DNA from: CALAED01 sp036555725
Lineage (GTDB): Bacteria > Actinomycetota > Actinomycetes > Streptosporangiales > Streptosporangiaceae
Assembly (NCBI GenBank): GCA_036555725.1
Contig: DATBKU010000090.1
Coordinates: 1-64,000 of the forward strand
Length of the DNA: 64,000 nucleotides
Direction of reading: 5' to 3'
This document shows positions 18,060-25,368 of this stretch, in pieces (the stretch's first letter is position 1; the number at the start of each line of letters is the position of its first letter). Under the pieces are notes generated by a model, which saw only the letters and a list, made by a program, of their open reading frames with translations, was not told where the DNA came from and did not search any database. The position numbers were made by a program, and so were the translations under genes.

Positions 18060-19360
18060 CCGCCGACGCCTTTCGCTCCGTTCTCCGCAACGGCATGGAT
18101 TTCAGCCCCGGGCCGTTCATCTTCGACACCGGGCATGCGGTCGCGGTGGACTTCCTCGACGACCCCGGCCTGGGCGTCGACGAGATCGTGGGTGCGGGTG
18201 ACTTCGTGGTCGTCCCCGACCCCCGTACGTTCCTGGTACTTCCCGAGACGGAGCCGAGAACGGCATGGGTGCTGGGCGATGAGTTCCTGCGCGACGGCAC
18301 GCCGCACCCGTTCTCCACGCGCAACGTGCTGCGCCAGGTCTGCGACCGGTACGCGGCGCGCGACCTGGCCCCGGTCATCGGGCTGGAGGTCGAGTGGTAC
18401 CTGACGCGCCGGCTCGAGGGGCCGCCCGGAAACGAGGGAAACGGGTTCGGTAAGCAGGGCGCCGCCCCGGCGGTGGCGGCGGTCGATCCGGGCTACCAGT
18501 TCAACCTCGACACCTACTCCGACTCGGTCGCCCCGATCACGCACCCGCTGTCGATGCTGCTGCAGGCGCTCGGCCTGCCGCTGCGGTCCATGGAGCACGA
18601 GTCCGGCCCGGGGCAGCTGGAGACCACGTTCAACCCGATGCTCGCCCTCGACGCCGCCGACGCGATGCTGCTCTTCCGTACGCTGGTCAAGCAGACGTGC
18701 GCGCGCCGTGGGTACCACGCGTCGTTCATGTCGCTGCCCCGCATCGACGGCTTCGACCCGAGTGGCTGGCACCTCCATCAGTCGGTCATGGACGTCAAGG
18801 CCGGCCGCAACCTGTTCTCGGTCGACGGCACCGCCGACGCCCTGTCGCCCGAGGGGAACGAGTACCTCAACGGCGTGCTGGCCCGGGCGCGCGACTTCTG
18901 CCTGCTGTCGGTCCCGACCGTCAACGGCTACCGGCGTCTCGCCGCCGAGCACTCGCTGTCGCCGACCCGGGTCGGCTGGAGCTTCGAGGACCGCAGCGTG
19001 ATGGTCCGGGTGCTGGGCGGCGACGGCTCGGCCCACGTCGAGAACCGCATCGGCGAGCCGTGCGCCAACCCCTACCTCGCCATCGCGTCGCAGCTGTCCG
19101 CCGGCCTGGACGGCTTGACCGGCGACGCCGAGATGACCGAGTCCGCCAGGCCCGACGCGCTGCCGCTGTCGCTGCGCGAGGCGTTGGACGCCTTCCAGGG
19201 CAGCCACGTCGAAGGGCTCCTGGGCAAGCCGCTCGCCGCGTGCCTCGCCAAGATCAAACAAAGTGAGGTGACCCGCTTCGAGGCGTGCTGCGCGGACGAG
19301 CGGCCCCCGGAGGGCGAAGTCACCGAATGGGAGCACCGCGAATACTTCGGGGCCTACTGA
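17867..19360 (+). CDS. glutamine-synthetase-like ligase, predicted gamma-glutamyl-hydrazide synthase
   Basis: A 497-aa protein with the glutamine synthetase beta-grasp and catalytic domains. Visible motifs are GLEVEWYLTR, the metal/ATP region HESGPGQLETTF, the WHLHQSV segment (NHxHxS-type) and the C-terminal VENRIGEPCANPYLA. AAAGGAAG sits nine bases before the ATG. It is not a housekeeping GlnA: the N-terminal and C-terminal segments differ and it sits in the hydrazine cassette. FzmN/KinL-type ligases use ATP to join glutamate to acetylhydrazine through the gamma-carboxylate. The start region overlaps the abnormal tail of the amidase gene. Confidence 0.85.
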   Translation: MYSRPWSCRYTESSVGSPGFVTKFGLWDDRQAAVAEQVAADLGEVDLVRLVFCDPHGLARSKTLTADAFRSVLRNGMDFSPGPFIFDTGHAVAVDFLDDPGLGVDEIVGAGDFVVVPDPRTFLVLPETEPRTAWVLGDEFLRDGTPHPFSTRNVLRQVCDRYAARDLAPVIGLEVEWYLTRRLEGPPGNEGNGFGKQGAAPAVAAVDPGYQFNLDTYSDSVAPITHPLSMLLQALGLPLRSMEHESGPGQLETTFNPMLALDAADAMLLFRTLVKQTCARRGYHASFMSLPRIDGFDPSGWHLHQSVMDVKAGRNLFSVDGTADALSPEGNEYLNGVLARARDFCLLSVPTVNGYRRLAAEHSLSPTRVGWSFEDRSVMVRVLGGDGSAHVENRIGEPCANPYLAIASQLSAGLDGLTGDAEMTESARPDALPLSLREALDAFQGSHVEGLLGKPLAACLAKIKQSEVTRFEACCADERPPEGEVTEWEHREYFGAY

Positions 19361-19367
19361 GCAAGCC

Positions 19368-20681
19368 ATGATTTCTCGCTTCGCAGCCCCCGAGATGGCC
19401 GAGCTGTGGTCCGACCAGGCCCGGTACGCCCTGTGGGTCCGAGTGGAGATACTCGCCGCCGAGGCCCAGGCCCGGCTCGGAAACGTGCCGCCCGATGCCG
19501 TCGCCGCCATGCGCGCCGCCCGGGTGCCGTCCGCCGAGCGCGTCGCGGAGCTCGAACGGGAGCGCGACCACGAGGTGCTCTCGTTCCTCGCCGCGTACTG
19601 CGAGGACATCCCCGACGACGCGGCCCGCTGGGTGCACCTCGGGATGACGAGCTACGACCTGGTCGACACCGCGTTCGGCCACACCATGGCGCAGGCCGCC
19701 GACCTGCTGCTGCGGGCCGCGCGGCGGCTTCGACGCGCGCTCGCGGAGCGGGCGGCCGAGCACTGGGAGACCGTGTGCATCGGGCGCACGCACGGCATCC
19801 ACGCGGAGCCCACGACGTTCGGCCACAAACTCGCCGGCTTCGCATTCGCCGTCGACCGCGCGATCCGCCGCCTGCGCGCCGCGCGTACGGCCGTGGCGGT
19901 CGGCACGATCTCCGGGTCGGTCGGGACGTACGCGCTGATCGACCCGTCTGTGGAGCGGCATGTCTGCGACGCCTTGGGCCTCGACGTCGAGCCGGTGCCC
20001 AGCCAGGTGGTGGCCCGCGACCGCCATGCCGAGCTGGTGCAGGCCGTGGCCGCCCTCGGCGCCTGCGTCGAGCAGCTCGCGCTGGAGCTGCGGTTGCTGC
20101 AGCGTACGGAGGTCCGCGAGGTGGAGGAGCCGCGCACGGCCGCCTACCAGGGGTCGAGCGCGATGCCGCACAAGCGCAACCCGACCTCGTGCGAGCTGCT
20201 GTGCGGGCTGACCCGGCTGCTCCGCGGGTACGCCGTGGCGATCGCGGAGGACGTCGCGCTCTGGCACGAACGCGACCTGTCCCACGAGTCGGTGGAGCGG
20301 GTCGCGGTGCCCGACAGCCTGCTGATCGGGCACTACCAGGCGACGGCGGCGGCCGAGCTGGTCGAGACGCTGGAGGTGTTCCCCGACCGCATGCGCGCCG
20401 GCGTCGACCATACGAACGGCCTGGTCTACAGCTCGGCGGTGCTGGCCGAGCTGCTACGCAGCGACGTCGAGCGGGAGAAGGCGTACCGCATGGTGCAGGC
20501 CGCCGCGAACCAGGTGGCCGCCGCCAGTGACTTCGGCGACTCCGGCGACTCCGGCGGCGACTTCGGCGGCGCCCTGGCGAAGGAGGGCGTCGACCTCGGG
20601 CCGCTCCGCCCGGAGCGCTTTCTCACCCACCACGACGTGATCCGCCGCCGCCTCGACGACCTGCTCAAGCAGGACGACTAA
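19368..20681 (+). CDS. adenylosuccinate-lyase-like enzyme, predicted hydrazinosuccinate lyase
   Basis: A 437-aa fumarase/aspartase-superfamily lyase with the catalytic histidine segment GRTHGIHAEPTT (His142) and signature loop SSAMPHKRNP (263-272). It starts 7 bp after the ligase stop. In fosfazinomycin and kinamycin biosynthesis such a lyase (FzmR/KinK) releases hydrazine and fumarate from hydrazinosuccinate, and the surrounding cassette supports that assignment over purine synthesis. An odd Asp/Ser/Gly stretch (DFGDSGDSGGDFGG) near residues 389-402 looks like an in-frame repeat expansion. Nitrosuccinate lyases belong to the same superfamily and are the main alternative. Confidence 0.85.
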   Translation: MISRFAAPEMAELWSDQARYALWVRVEILAAEAQARLGNVPPDAVAAMRAARVPSAERVAELERERDHEVLSFLAAYCEDIPDDAARWVHLGMTSYDLVDTAFGHTMAQAADLLLRAARRLRRALAERAAEHWETVCIGRTHGIHAEPTTFGHKLAGFAFAVDRAIRRLRAARTAVAVGTISGSVGTYALIDPSVERHVCDALGLDVEPVPSQVVARDRHAELVQAVAALGACVEQLALELRLLQRTEVREVEEPRTAAYQGSSAMPHKRNPTSCELLCGLTRLLRGYAVAIAEDVALWHERDLSHESVERVAVPDSLLIGHYQATAAAELVETLEVFPDRMRAGVDHTNGLVYSSAVLAELLRSDVEREKAYRMVQAAANQVAAASDFGDSGDSGGDFGGALAKEGVDLGPLRPERFLTHHDVIRRRLDDLLKQDD

Positions 20682-20742
20682 GGGCTGTTTTCCTAAGCCC
20701 TGGGCGACGCGTAGCAGGACAGCGGCTTATGAAACAGCCTTA
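20679..20742. repeat. imperfect inverted repeat between convergent genes
   Basis: A 24-bp arm starting at the lyase stop codon (TAAGGGCTGTTTTCC...) and a 23-bp inverted partner (reverse complement TAAGGCTGTTTCATA...) are separated by 17 bp. It could act as a bidirectional terminator. The GGCTGTTT-type ends also recall solo insertion-sequence ends or a small MITE. Confidence 0.6.
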
Positions 20743-20746
20743 GCCC

Positions 20747-20782
20747 CAATCTCATGAGGACGGGCAATCTCATGAGGACGGC
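20747..20782. repeat. 18-bp tandem duplication
   Basis: Two copies of CAATCTCATGAGGACGGG, the second with one end mismatch, just downstream of the C26 hydrolase stop (minus strand). Another gene-end duplication of the kind seen elsewhere in the cluster. Confidence 0.85.
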
Positions 20783-20786
20783 GCGC

Positions 20787-21560
20787 TTAGTTCTGTACGA
20801 AGGCTTGGCGGTGCCGGGCGGCCTCGGCCAGCGCCAGGAACAGGCTGTCGTCCTCGCTCTCCTCGGCGTGCCACTGTACGGCGACCGCGAACGGGTGCCC
20901 GGGCAGCTCGGCGGCCTCGACCGTGCCGTCGTCGGCGGACCGGGCGGTGACGGTGAGCCCGGCCCCGAGCCGATCGATCACCTGGTGGTGATGGCATGGC
21001 ACCATCGCGGTCTCGCCGCCCATGATCTCGGCGATCCGGCTGCCGGAGGTCAGCCGGACCCGCTGTGGCGCGTAGACCGTCAGCTCCGGCGAGTGGCGCT
21101 CGTGTCCGATGATGTCGGGCAGGTACTGGTGCAGGGTGCCGCCTCGGAAGACGTTGAGCACCTGCAGACCGCGGCAGATGCCGAGGACCGGCACGTCGGC
21201 GGCGAGGGCCGCACCGAGGGCCGTGAGCTCGGCGGCGTCCCGCAGCTGGTTGACGTGCCTGGTCATCCGGTGCGGTGCCGCCCCGTACAGCGAGGGATCA
21301 AGGTCGCCGCCGCCCGGCAGCAGCAGGCCATCGAGCTTCGGGACCGCGTGCTCGACGCCCGCCAGCGGCGGCAGCAGTACGGGGGCACAGCCCACCGCGG
21401 CCACCCGGTCGACGAGCGTCTGCGGCACAAGGGTCGCGTGCCGTTCCCAGATCGCCCATTTGGCCGGGCCGGAGTTCGCGCATATCCCGATCACCGGCCG
21501 GCTGGACTCGGCAACGGAGTCCACGGGCCCGTTCATAGTGGAATCAGCGGAAATACCCAT
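20787..21560 (-). CDS. peptidase C26 / class I glutamine amidotransferase-like gamma-glutamyl hydrolase
   Basis: A 257-aa PuuD-like hydrolase. The nucleophile is Cys129 in GICRGLQ, and His231 and Glu233 in QWHAEES complete the triad (the usual Pro of HPE is Ala). PuuD-type enzymes cleave gamma-glutamyl amides. It is the third gene of a minus-strand operon with the ferredoxin and the unknown protein, starting 2 bp after the latter. GGGAGG lies upstream of the ATG. In this context it may remove the glutamyl carrier from a hydrazide intermediate after coupling to the polyketide; that is inference. Confidence 0.85.
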   Translation of the reverse strand: MGISADSTMNGPVDSVAESSRPVIGICANSGPAKWAIWERHATLVPQTLVDRVAAVGCAPVLLPPLAGVEHAVPKLDGLLLPGGGDLDPSLYGAAPHRMTRHVNQLRDAAELTALGAALAADVPVLGICRGLQVLNVFRGGTLHQYLPDIIGHERHSPELTVYAPQRVRLTSGSRIAEIMGGETAMVPCHHHQVIDRLGAGLTVTARSADDGTVEAAELPGHPFAVAVQWHAEESEDDSLFLALAEAARHRQAFVQN

Positions 21561-21562
21561 GG

Positions 21563-23452
21563 CTAACTCGCACCTCCCGCGATCGTCGCCCAATGCCAGT
21601 CGGTGTCGAATGCGGTGACCTCGGCGTCCGCGCCGTCGGCGACCAGGGCCGCCGTACGGGCCGTCGCCGTCGCGATAAAGGCCGAGCCGCGATGGGCGGC
21701 GAGCAGATCCTGCTCGTCGAACGGCATGCCCACGCAGCGCAGCAGGCGGAGGTCGACGAAGCCGTTGAAGGTTCGGCCCAGGATGTCGACGGCCTGCGGG
21801 CTGCGAATGCTGAACCGCACCCGGGCCGCGACGTGGCCGCGGTGATGCTGGTCGGAGTAGTGCGCGAGATCGGGAATCGTCGGCGGCACGAAGTAGTCGC
21901 GGTCGGTCACCACCGGAACCTTGGGCAGACCGCCCGCGATGAAGTGCCAGGAGTTGTACTGCATCCGCGACGAGATGGACCACGCGATATCGGCGACCTG
22001 CGCGGGCGAGTCGCCGAACAGCCGGCGGGCCTCCGGCCGCGGTACGACACAGCAGAAGTAGTCGGCGATTTCCCATTCGGTGATCTGCGCCCAGTCCTCC
22101 TCGCGCAATGCCTGGATCAGCCGGGGGAGCGAGCGGATTCCCCGGCTCATGGCGAAATCGACGTCAAAGGCGTCGGTCGCGGCGGACACCGTTTCGTACA
22201 CGAGGGATTCGAGTCCGGTGCCGAAGTCGCCACGCGGCCGGCTCAGCCACTCGGGGGAGGCCGCCAGGCTGTCGCCGAGCTCGGCGAGCGTACCGCCCGT
22301 GATCGGGAGCCGGTCGCGCAGCCGCGCGCACAGCGCCCCCTCCCGGCCACGTGCGGCGTCCCCGGGGCTCTCGGCGACACGTTCGATCTTGTGCATCAGC
22401 GGTCCGTGGATCTCCCGGTAGAGCTGGACGGTCTGGGTGACCTCGCGGCGCCGGGTGCCGAGCGCCGTGGCGAGGTCGTTGAGGTCGCGCACGGTCGCGG
22501 ACGCCGCCGGCGGGATCTCCCGTCCGCCGGGCACCCCGTTGTACGTGCGGCGCGTCCGCTCCAGCAGGTGGGCCACGTGGTCGACCGTCAGCTGCGTGCC
22601 GTTGGCCTCCTCGATCCGCGCGAACCCCGCCGACCGGACGAGCAGCATGAGACAGACGACCGTCATGGTGTCGTGGTCGGACCACAGCTCGAGCGGCAGG
22701 CCCTGCAGGCTGCTCAGTGCGCAGTCCGGGTGGCCGGGCCACAGGGTCTTGCCGGTCAGCGTGTTCCGGTCGCGGAAGTTCGTGTACTGCTTGTCCTCCT
22801 GGTAGAACACGAACGGCGCGGTGCGGCGAGCGGCCTCCTTCAGCTCCTCCAGCAGGTCGTCACGCCACCTTTGGCCGGCGGCGGCCAGCCAGGCCCGGCA
22901 GTCGGCGACCGCTTCCGCCGATCGGTCGGCGGCCCTGCTCAGCTCGTCCTGATAGTCCGCCACCGCCTGCGCCGACCACGGCACTCGCAGCACGCCGTCG
23001 ACCAGGTCCTCCTCGCCCGCGAGCGGACCCCGCGACGGCACGCGCACCACGACGCGGCCGCTCGTGTTCAGCCCGAGTTCGCCGAGGAAGGCCGGCGCGT
23101 CGGCAGGCTCCAGGGCACGGCGGGCCCGGCCGTCTTCGCGCCACGACACGCCGCACAGCACCTTGAGCGCGGACTCCTCCGCGACCCCCAAGGCCCGCAG
23201 CTGGATGTCGGCGGGTACGTGCCCGTCCAGGGTCAGGAGCGTGTCCACCGCGGTGCGCAGGTCGGGTGTCTCGGTCGCCGCCCGCCAGGTCTTTTGGAGC
23301 AACTCTGGAAAGCCGGCGTCGTCGTCGAGCACGTAGTCGGGCTTGGCCGCGACGCCCGCGGGCGTACCGAGGCGGCTGGGCCGGCGGCTCTGGCGTTTCT
23401 TGGCGAGGGCGGCCCGGCGAGATCCGGTTCTTCGTTCGGTGTGTGAAGTCAT
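21563..23452 (-). CDS. conserved-looking protein of unknown function, cassette member
   Basis: I do not recognise the family. It is a 629-aa, largely soluble protein with a very basic N-terminus (about 30 residues rich in Arg/Lys), long helical stretches and no obvious transmembrane segment. Possible metal or cofactor ligands are a His-rich turn DQHHRGH (534-540) and the paired cysteines of DYFCCVV. Its ATG overlaps the ferredoxin stop (ATGA), so it is translationally coupled to an electron carrier, and the gamma-glutamyl hydrolase follows 2 bp later. A redox role in making or processing the N-N unit is the most economical hypothesis, but no catalytic motif supports it directly. Confidence 0.7.
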   Translation of the reverse strand: MTSHTERRTGSRRAALAKKRQSRRPSRLGTPAGVAAKPDYVLDDDAGFPELLQKTWRAATETPDLRTAVDTLLTLDGHVPADIQLRALGVAEESALKVLCGVSWREDGRARRALEPADAPAFLGELGLNTSGRVVVRVPSRGPLAGEEDLVDGVLRVPWSAQAVADYQDELSRAADRSAEAVADCRAWLAAAGQRWRDDLLEELKEAARRTAPFVFYQEDKQYTNFRDRNTLTGKTLWPGHPDCALSSLQGLPLELWSDHDTMTVVCLMLLVRSAGFARIEEANGTQLTVDHVAHLLERTRRTYNGVPGGREIPPAASATVRDLNDLATALGTRRREVTQTVQLYREIHGPLMHKIERVAESPGDAARGREGALCARLRDRLPITGGTLAELGDSLAASPEWLSRPRGDFGTGLESLVYETVSAATDAFDVDFAMSRGIRSLPRLIQALREEDWAQITEWEIADYFCCVVPRPEARRLFGDSPAQVADIAWSISSRMQYNSWHFIAGGLPKVPVVTDRDYFVPPTIPDLAHYSDQHHRGHVAARVRFSIRSPQAVDILGRTFNGFVDLRLLRCVGMPFDEQDLLAAHRGSAFIATATARTAALVADGADAEVTAFDTDWHWATIAGGAS

Positions 23453-23784
23453 GACGCCGCCTCGGCCGTCAGCTCGACGTGGTTCCACATGTCGTTGTCG
23501 GTGGGCACCCATTCCTCGTCGACGTAAATGCAGTCGACCGGGCACACCAGCACGCACACCGGGCAGCCCGAGCACAACTCGGGGACGATCACGACGTCGA
23601 GACCACGGTCGAAAATGGCACCGAACTCCGGCGGGCAGTTGCGGACGCACGTGTCACACGTAATGCATTCCGACGACTCGATGCGGCGCGGCGGCTTCCG
23701 CCAGGCGTCGTTGCGCGAATGTAAATTGATCCGCTCGTCCCGCCCGGCGGCAGCCTCCGTCGACGTTTGCTTGCCCCAAGGCAT
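23449..23784 (-). CDS. 8-Cys ferredoxin (2 x [4Fe-4S])
   Basis: A 111-aa protein. Two cluster motifs are CITCDTCVRNCP (Cys40, 43, 46, 50) and CSGCPVCVLVCP (Cys71, 74, 77, 81), with an extra Cys85. The ATG at 23784 follows GGGGAG by six bases; an upstream in-frame start at 23817 lacks a good RBS. First gene of the three-gene minus-strand operon. It presumably feeds electrons to the adjacent 629-aa protein or to another redox step of hydrazine formation. Confidence 0.88.
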   Translation of the reverse strand: MPWGKQTSTEAAAGRDERINLHSRNDAWRKPPRRIESSECITCDTCVRNCPPEFGAIFDRGLDVVIVPELCSGCPVCVLVCPVDCIYVDEEWVPTDNDMWNHVELTAEAAS

Positions 23785-23884
23785 TCCGTACTCCCCACCT
23801 CGGTTTCCGTTTCGCATGGCACAATGATTCTTATGCCAGTCTAGAGACGTAGCCGACGGAATTGAACGTCGTACGTGCTCGGCC

Positions 23885-23917
23885 GTTCAACCGCGGAAAT
23901 GCCGCAGTCGCACACCC
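23885..23917 (+). repeat. 33-bp intergenic motif, copy 3
   Basis: Third copy: GTTCAAC, core CCGCGG-N5-CCGCAG, end TCGCACACCC. It lies in the divergent region between ferredoxin and halogenase-like gene 2, 64 bp before the latter's ATG, a position compatible with an operator. Confidence 0.75.
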
Positions 23918-23921
23918 GCGG

Positions 23922-23939
23922 TGGCACAGTATCGTGCCA
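23922..23939 (+). promoter_or_regulatory. inverted repeat operator candidate
   Basis: A perfect TGGCAC-N6-GTGCCA palindrome immediately after motif copy 3 and 42 bp before the halogenase-like ATG. Spacing suits a dimeric regulator. A looser TGGCAT...TGCCA pair lies on the ferredoxin side near 23816-23838. Confidence 0.45.
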
Positions 23940-23981
23940 ATAAAGTACCGGCCTGCACTGGCACAAAGGGAGAGAGAGTCC

Positions 23982-25304
23982 ATGCGCGATTACGACGCCA
24001 TCGTCATCGGCGGCGGCCCCAGCGGGTCGGCGTACGCCATCACGCTCGCCCGCAACGGGTTTTCGGTACTGCTCCTGGAACGCGACCGGTTCCCCAGGTT
24101 CCATATCGGGGAGTCGCTGCTTCCGTACACGCTCGACGTGCTGGATCAGTTAGGCCTCTTCGACGAGGTCAGCCAGGGCGAGTTCCCGATCAAGCGCGGG
24201 CTCGAGCTGTCCGGGAGCGTCCGGTTCCTCCGGCGGGTCGCCCTCTCGGACGTCGGCGACGGCTACCGCGACTGGACCTTCCAGGTCGAGCGGTCACATT
24301 TCGACAAGATCCTGCTCGACGCCGCCGCGGCGAAGCCCACCACCACGGTGCTGCAGGAGGCCCGGGTCAACGAGCTGGTCTTCGACGACGGCCGGCTGTC
24401 CGGGGTGAAGTACACGCACGACGGCCGGAAGCAGACCGCCACCGCCAAGTTCGTGATCGACGCGAGCGGCCGGGCCGGCGTAGTGGCCCGCGGCCTGCGG
24501 CTGCGCCAGGCCGACGCCACGCTCAAGATGGCCGCGATCTTCAAGCACTTCTCCGGCCTCGACGAGCGCTACAACCCGGGGTACGAGGGCGACACCCAGA
24601 TCGGCGTGCACGAGGACGGCTGGCTGTGGGCCATCCCGATCCGCAAGGACGTCATCAGCATCGGCGCGATGACGCCGGCCGGGCTGCTGCGCGAGTCCTC
24701 CGATCCGGACGCCCTGTTCGATGAGCATCTGCGGCGGCTCCCGCGCATTCACGACCGCATCCGGGGGACGGAGGTACGGCGCGGGCTCAGCGGGGAGCAG
24801 AACTTCGAATACCACTCCAACACGCTCGCCGGCCCCGGCTACTTCATCATCGGCGACGCCGGGAGCTTCACCGACCCGGTGTTCTCGGCGGGCGTGTTCC
24901 TCGCCCTGACGACAGGCCGCCGGGCGGCGGAGGAGACCATCCGGTGCCTGACCGGCGAGGTGCCCGAGTCCGAGGCGGCGCTGCGCTATCAGCGCTTCTT
25001 CAAGACCGGGTACGAGGCGTACTACCGGCTGATCCGCTCGGTCTACGACGACCGGCGCCCGGTCATGGGCCAGTTCATGCAGCACATGCTCGACGACGCG
25101 GGCATCGACGAGAAATGGCGCGTACGGGCGCTCAACGGCGACTTCTTCACCGACTTCAATCCGTTCGTGAACCTGCTGCGGCAGGAAGAGCGGTGGCAGC
25201 TCTTCGACGAGTTCGAGCCGCTCTACGGTTGCCCCGTATACGGCGACGGCAAGCCCGGCCGGCTCGGCCAGGGCAACGCCGCGGCGTCCGCGGTGGCCTC
25301 ATGA
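23982..25304 (+). CDS. FAD-dependent halogenase-like flavoprotein 2
   Basis: A 440-aa paralogue of the protein at 43-1437. It has IGGGPSGSAYA, FPRFHIGESLLPY, a Lys in FPIKRGLELSG at the halogenase-lysine position, WLWAIPI, and DPVFSAGVFLALTTGRRAAEE. GGGAGAG precedes the ATG chosen here; an upstream in-frame ATG at 23862 would read through the regulatory repeats and is unlikely. Two such enzymes could halogenate different positions, or one may have been recruited for another oxidation of the angucyclinone. Confidence 0.82.
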   Translation: MRDYDAIVIGGGPSGSAYAITLARNGFSVLLLERDRFPRFHIGESLLPYTLDVLDQLGLFDEVSQGEFPIKRGLELSGSVRFLRRVALSDVGDGYRDWTFQVERSHFDKILLDAAAAKPTTTVLQEARVNELVFDDGRLSGVKYTHDGRKQTATAKFVIDASGRAGVVARGLRLRQADATLKMAAIFKHFSGLDERYNPGYEGDTQIGVHEDGWLWAIPIRKDVISIGAMTPAGLLRESSDPDALFDEHLRRLPRIHDRIRGTEVRRGLSGEQNFEYHSNTLAGPGYFIIGDAGSFTDPVFSAGVFLALTTGRRAAEETIRCLTGEVPESEAALRYQRFFKTGYEAYYRLIRSVYDDRRPVMGQFMQHMLDDAGIDEKWRVRALNGDFFTDFNPFVNLLRQEERWQLFDEFEPLYGCPVYGDGKPGRLGQGNAAASAVAS

Positions 25305-25332
25305 GCCTGGCCGCGGCGTCCGCGGTCGCCTC
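25278..25332 (+). repeat. 32-bp-period duplication over a stop codon
   Basis: A 23-bp segment starting GCCGCGGCGTCCGCGG is repeated with one mismatch 32 bp later, across the stop of halogenase-like gene 2. Because 32 is not a multiple of three, the second copy spells the same Ala/Ser tail (AAASAVAS) in another frame. Confidence 0.85.
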
Positions 25333-25368
25333 GGCTGGCCGTCCGCCCGTCGCCTCGTAGAACCCTGG

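Noticed and set aside
17867..20681. Housekeeping glutamine synthetase and adenylosuccinate lyase
   Set aside because: Both lie in one operon with an amidase, next to a GNAT gene and a type II PKS, without purine or nitrogen-assimilation neighbours. The glutamyl-hydrazine pathway explains the set better.
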